In this document: positions 60,696 through 64,000 of the stretch, one piece after another
How positions within the stretch are numbered: the stretch's first letter is position 1
How the letters are laid out: each line of letters begins with the position of its first letter
Source of the DNA: an uncultured bacterium
GTDB taxonomy: Bacteria > Bacillota > Clostridia > Oscillospirales > Oscillospiraceae
Length of the DNA stretch: 64,000 nt
Assembly: GCA_947383145.1 (NCBI GenBank)
Contig: CANDCH010000001.1
Span: 186,001-250,000 of the forward strand
Direction of reading: 5' to 3'
The notes under the pieces: model-generated
Database searches by the model: none
Told to the model about the DNA's origin: nothing
The model's input: the letters and a program-made list of their open reading frames with translations, nothing else
Translations under genes and position numbers: made by a program

Positions 60696-63257
60696 TCAGT
60701 TGGCGTAGAAGAAGTCCAGGGTCTCGCACTCGGTGAGGGGATCGACGGCGTACTTCTGCACCCGCTCGTCGTTGATGACGCCGGACCAGTTCAGGCCGTA
60801 GGCGAAGTCGTAGGTGTTGCCGTCGGCGTCCACATAGCACTCCAGGTCGCGGACGGTGTCCTCGTCCTGGGCCTCCACGGCCTCCATGCTGGCGGGCATC
60901 TGGAAGGGCAGCAGGGCGGTGGGCTCGGCCTCGCCGGCCACGATCTGCATCAGGGCGCTGTCGTCGAACCAGGCGCCGCCGAAGATGGAGCCGCTGTTCC
61001 CGGCGAAGTAGTACAGAATGGCGTCGGCCAGGGGATCAACCTCGCTCATGACCATGGGGCCGTTGGCGGCCATCAGGGCCACCACCTTGCAGCTGCCGGG
61101 CACGGCGGAGGCGACGTACTGGAGCATCTCGTAGTCGGCGTAGTTGGCGTCGCGGCCCACGGAGTTGCCGGCGTAGGACCAGTTCTCCTTCACGGTCTGG
61201 GTCTTGGAGCCGTAATAGCCGTCGTTGATGGTCTCGGTCTGCATGTCGCCGGCGATGGACTCCTTGCGGGCGGTAGTGGCGGTGTAGGCCTCGTACTGGA
61301 GGGAGGCGGGGAGCATGTTGCCCTCGTCGTCCACCGCGCCGTCGGTCTTGGCCGCGTGCATGTACACCAGGGCCAGGTCGCAGGCGGACAGGTCGGCGGC
61401 GGAGGCGCGGACGATGTCGTTGGCGGTGTAGGTGGGGTTGCCGTCGGCGTCGGGCTCGCCGGTGGGCTCGCCCACGGTGTCGGTCACCACGTTGAAGTAC
61501 TTGCCCGCGATGTCCAGGTCAAAGCAGGGGTTCCAGGAGGGCGGAGTGGCGTCGGCGGAGGAGGTGGCCTCGCTGCCGGGCTTGAAGAGATAGGGGATGT
61601 AGACGGTCTTCTTCTCGCCGTTGGAGGCGCCGATGACGCCGCCGCTGTTCTTCAGCATGATGATGGTGTCGGTGTACACCTCGGCGGACTTGGCCATGGA
61701 CTCGCTGCTCCAGGCCTTGGCGGTGGCGTTCTTGGCGGTGATGTAGGGGTTCTCGAACAGGCCGCAGTTCATCTGGGTCACAAAGAACTGGGCGGCCAGC
61801 CTGCGGTACAGGGCGGTGGCCTCTTCCTCGCCCAGCTCCTCCGTCAGCAGCTCAAAGGCCTCCACGGGGGACTCCACGTCGGAGGAGCCGCCGATCTGGT
61901 TGACGCCCTGCTTGTACATGATGGCGTGGCGCTCGGCGGTGGTGTACTCCTCCATGCCCCAGATGCGCTCGTTCTCGCCCACGATGCCCCAGTCGGTGAC
62001 GATGAAGCCGTCCCAGCCGCCGGCCTCCAGCAGGTCCATCTTGTACTTGCTGTACGCGCCGGCCACCACGTCGCCCAGGGAGCCGTCGGCGGAGTAGGCG
62101 GCGGCGTAGTTGGTCATGATGCCGGCGGCCTTGCCGGTGGAGGAACGCTTCAGGTTGAACGCGCCGTCAAAGAAGCCGATCAGGTGGGCCTCGAAGTTGC
62201 CGTTGGGGAACACGTCGTACTTGGCCTCGGTGTTGTGGTCGTTCCGGCCGCCCTCGCCTGCGCCCGCGCCGGCGTAGTGCTTCATGATGGCGATGACGGA
62301 GTCCTCGCCCCAGCCCAGGTCCTTGCCGTTCTCATCAAAGGTGGACTGGAGGCCGGAGACAAAGGCCTCGGTCAGGTCCCGGGTCAGGGCCGGGTCCTCG
62401 CTGAAGGTGCCGGAGGCGCGGGCGAAGACGGGGGTGCCGATCAGGTCGATCTGGGGGCCCAGCAGCATGCTGATGCCCACCGCGCGGTAGTACTCCGCCA
62501 TCTGCCTGCCCGCCTCAAAGGCGGCGTCCGCGCTGAAGGTGGCGCTGAGGCTCAGCTGGTCGATCACGCCGGAGATGTGGTTGGGGTCGATGGAGATGGT
62601 GGCGGGGATGCCCAGGTCCTGGCTCTCGCACAGCTTCTGGAGGGCGTTGGTCCAGGCCACGGCCATGGTGGTGTTGCCCTCCACGCCGGCGGAGCGGGTG
62701 ACGCCCGCGCGGCCCCCGGCCAGGATGTACTCGTAATCGGTGCCGCCCTCTTCGATCTCGTTGCCGAAGCTGGACCAGCCGCCGTGGGTGAGCATGGGGC
62801 CGATCTGCTCGCCGCTCATGTGGGCGGCCAGGTCGGCGGCGCGGGTCTCGGCGTCGTTGCGCCAGTCCTCATAGCCGTCCAGCACGCCGTCCCGGTCCAG
62901 GTCCTTGAAGGCAAAGCCGTCCACCTGAATCAGGCTGACGCCGGAGGCGGAGGAGTAGCCCAGGGTCTTGCCGCCCTCGTTGGTCACCAGGGTCCAGCCG
63001 TCGGGGGTGCGCTCCTCGGACCACTTCACGGCGCCGCTGCCCAGCTCCTCGGGGGTGATGGGGGCCACGGTGCCCTCGCCGGCGGAGGCGGGCGGGTTGC
63101 TCTGCTCCGGGGCGTCGGACTTCTCGGGGGCGCCGGAGGCGGCGCTGCTTGGGGCGCCGCTGTTGCCGGCGGGGGTGTCCGCCGCGTTGCAGGCCGCCAG
63201 GCCGGCCGTCATGGCCAGCGCCAGCAGCAGCGCAAGGATTCGCTTTGTCTTTTTCAT
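60696..63257 (-). CDS. GH3 glycosidase lipoprotein, standard domain order
   Basis: This 853-residue lipoprotein (GLAACNAAD, lipobox Cys about residue 22) has an acidic Ser/Pro-rich linker to about residue 70 and then a GH3 catalytic TIM barrel in normal order. LLGPQIDLIGTPVFARASGTFSEDPALT and KHYAGAGAGEGGRNDHN lie there, with the nucleophile Asp in GFIVTDWG at about residue 425. The alpha/beta sandwich domain with IIMLKNSGGVIG follows. ATG 63257 has AAAGGAGC 9 bases upstream. The longer frame starting at 63275 does not. It is probably the first gene of the GH3 pair under the LytTR-type site. Confidence 0.9.
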   Translation of the reverse strand: MKKTKRILALLLALAMTAGLAACNAADTPAGNSGAPSSAASGAPEKSDAPEQSNPPASAGEGTVAPITPEELGSGAVKWSEERTPDGWTLVTNEGGKTLGYSSASGVSLIQVDGFAFKDLDRDGVLDGYEDWRNDAETRAADLAAHMSGEQIGPMLTHGGWSSFGNEIEEGGTDYEYILAGGRAGVTRSAGVEGNTTMAVAWTNALQKLCESQDLGIPATISIDPNHISGVIDQLSLSATFSADAAFEAGRQMAEYYRAVGISMLLGPQIDLIGTPVFARASGTFSEDPALTRDLTEAFVSGLQSTFDENGKDLGWGEDSVIAIMKHYAGAGAGEGGRNDHNTEAKYDVFPNGNFEAHLIGFFDGAFNLKRSSTGKAAGIMTNYAAAYSADGSLGDVVAGAYSKYKMDLLEAGGWDGFIVTDWGIVGENERIWGMEEYTTAERHAIMYKQGVNQIGGSSDVESPVEAFELLTEELGEEEATALYRRLAAQFFVTQMNCGLFENPYITAKNATAKAWSSESMAKSAEVYTDTIIMLKNSGGVIGASNGEKKTVYIPYLFKPGSEATSSADATPPSWNPCFDLDIAGKYFNVVTDTVGEPTGEPDADGNPTYTANDIVRASAADLSACDLALVYMHAAKTDGAVDDEGNMLPASLQYEAYTATTARKESIAGDMQTETINDGYYGSKTQTVKENWSYAGNSVGRDANYADYEMLQYVASAVPGSCKVVALMAANGPMVMSEVDPLADAILYYFAGNSGSIFGGAWFDDSALMQIVAGEAEPTALLPFQMPASMEAVEAQDEDTVRDLECYVDADGNTYDFAYGLNWSGVINDERVQKYAVDPLTECETLDFFYAN

Positions 63258-63331
63258 GTCTGGTGCTCCTTTCATCTCATTTCTGGCTTGGGGCCCCGGG
63301 GCGATGCTCCGCCCCGGGGGTTGCTGGCGAT

Positions 63332-63360
63332 ATATTAAACCTGCCCAATTTTCTTTTCAA
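63332..63360 (-). promoter_or_regulatory. Promoter of the GH3 pair
   Basis: Minus strand: -35 TTGAAA (63355-63360), 17-bp spacer, -10 TAATAT (63332-63337). The paired repeats at 63388-63417 lie 27 bp upstream of the -35, a usual activator position. Confidence 0.6.
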
Positions 63361-63387
63361 GCGCCCCTGGATATTCGTCGTTTTGAT

Positions 63388-63417
63388 TGGACAAACTGCG
63401 GCAGCCGCTGGACAAAG
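63388..63417 (-). promoter_or_regulatory. Paired TGGACAAA repeats, probable LytTR-type binding site
   Basis: TGGACAAAC (63388-63396) and TGGACAAAG (63409-63417) are 21 bp apart. On the minus strand CAGTTTGTCC resembles CAGTTAGAC at 33264-33293, giving a common AGTT(A/T)G(A/T)C. The LytTR regulator gene starts its 3' end only 70 bases away. Confidence 0.65.
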
Positions 63418-63430
63418 CGCGGAGAAATCC

Positions 63431-63473
63431 CAGGCGGGAGGCCGTTCGTCCTGGACGAACGGCCTCCCGCCTG
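63431..63473 (-). terminator. Terminator of the LytTR regulator gene
   Basis: 20-bp perfect stem (63431-63450 with 63454-63473) and a 3-base loop, 13 bases after the stop codon. The tail on the minus strand is GGGATTTCT, without a long T-run. Confidence 0.78.
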
Positions 63474-63486
63474 TCTGCGTGCCGGA

Positions 63487-64000
63487 TTATGCCCCGCCCA
63501 GAATGGACAGGTATTTGCTTCTGACCTCGGCGGCCTTGCTGCGCCCCACGGGGAGCTGGGTCCCGTCCAGCAGGGTGACGGCGGAGGCGCTGATGCGCTG
63601 GATGCAGCGGTAATTGACCAGATAGCCCTTGTGGATGCGGATGAAGCTGTGGGGCTGGGTGGCGGCCTCCAGTTTTTCCATGGTCATTTTCACCTCGGCG
63701 GGCTCCTTCTGCCCCTCCAGGTAGAGCAGCTGGTAGTTGCGGCTGCCCTCAATGTAGCGGATCTGGCTGCTTTTCAGGGCGAGAAGCCCCGAACGGGTCT
63801 GGAACTCCACATAGTCCCCCCGCTCGTCCCGGGAGCAGGTCTTGACGTACAGCTCCACCACGGCGGCAATGTCGTTGAGAAAGTTGCTTTTGCGCACAAA
63901 GCCCAGGGGCTGTACCAGAAAGGACTCGAACACCCGGCTCTCCGCCTCGGAGACGTAGACGATCTGGGTGTCGTTCCCCTGGGCCCGGAGCCTTTTCCCC
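63487..64000 (-). CDS. LytTR-type response regulator (partial, continues past the window)
   Basis: At least 170 codons run off the right edge. The first visible residues (about 30 codons, including NDTQIVYVSEAESRVFESF and QPLGFVRKSNF) are the end of a receiver domain with its conserved Lys. From about 63830 downward lies a LytTR DNA-binding domain (LALKSSQIRYIEGSRNYQLLYL, SFIRIHKGYLVNYRCIQRI, LLDGTQLPVGRSKAAEVRSKY). An internal GTG at 63933 is not the true start. Such regulators pair with a histidine kinase, expected beyond the window. It probably controls the GH3 genes through the paired repeats. Confidence 0.9.
   Translation of the reverse strand, partial: GKRLRAQGNDTQIVYVSEAESRVFESFLVQPLGFVRKSNFLNDIAAVVELYVKTCSRDERGDYVEFQTRSGLLALKSSQIRYIEGSRNYQLLYLEGQKEPAEVKMTMEKLEAATQPHSFIRIHKGYLVNYRCIQRISASAVTLLDGTQLPVGRSKAAEVRSKYLSILGGA

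Overview
The window looks like a chromosomal segment of a high-GC gut Clostridia of the Oscillospiraceae type (Flavonifractor / Lawsonibacter / Pseudoflavonifractor-like). Supporting signs are strong GC bias with AGGAGG ribosome sites, TTGACA/TATAAT promoters with 17-bp spacers, RNase Y, PTS genes, many ferredoxin-domain oxidoreductases and lipoprotein-type binding proteins. The genus is inferred from gene content only. No rRNA, tRNA or CRISPR array was seen.

Layout. (1) 75-8203: glycoside-utilisation locus with a GPH-family symporter, AraC regulator, GH2 enzyme, sugar isomerase/epimerase-like protein and GH78 alpha-L-rhamnosidase. (2) 8437-19743: an HxlR-controlled operon (FMN/ferredoxin protein, OpuC-type ABC transporter, ferredoxin-nitroreductase, zinc macrodomain, SirTM sirtuin). 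Its macrodomain-sirtuin end is split by a 5.8-kb decayed conjugative element that carries its own intact macrodomain-SirTM pair, a Fic toxin module, mobC, and broken parA, parB and recombinase genes. (3) 20288-27703: a complete sugar-alcohol/fructose phosphotransferase operon (fruK, ptsH, ptsI, mtlA-type EIICBA, SorE-like dehydrogenase) with a DeoR regulator and an array of TTCAATCA-type operators. (4) 27807-30362: a TraB/GumN protein, then about 1.2 kb of decayed DNA. (5) 30363-33188 and 57548-63257: three GH3 glycosidases, two of them domain-permuted and membrane-anchored. Both loci have paired 9-bp repeats 21 bp apart upstream, and a LytTR response regulator sits at the right edge. (6) 33313-46586: regulators, dipeptidase, uracil permease behind a leader-peptide attenuator, polar amino-acid ABC transporter, FMN-type protein, RNase Y, ApbE and dCMP deaminase. 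(7) 46716-49003: PadR/DUF2812 pair and a zinc-ribbon membrane protein. (8) 49168-57519: a structured leader RNA with a terminator ahead of a NikABCDE/Opp-type ABC transporter and larE-larB-larC. This is probably a nickel uptake plus nickel-pincer cofactor operon.

The most notable points are the interrupted and duplicated SirTM/Zn-macrodomain locus, the short leader peptide abutting a terminator before the uracil permease, the shared LytTR-like sites before the GH3 loci, and the leader RNA of the putative nickel/lar operon. All of these were read from sequence alone. No alignments or folding programs were run.
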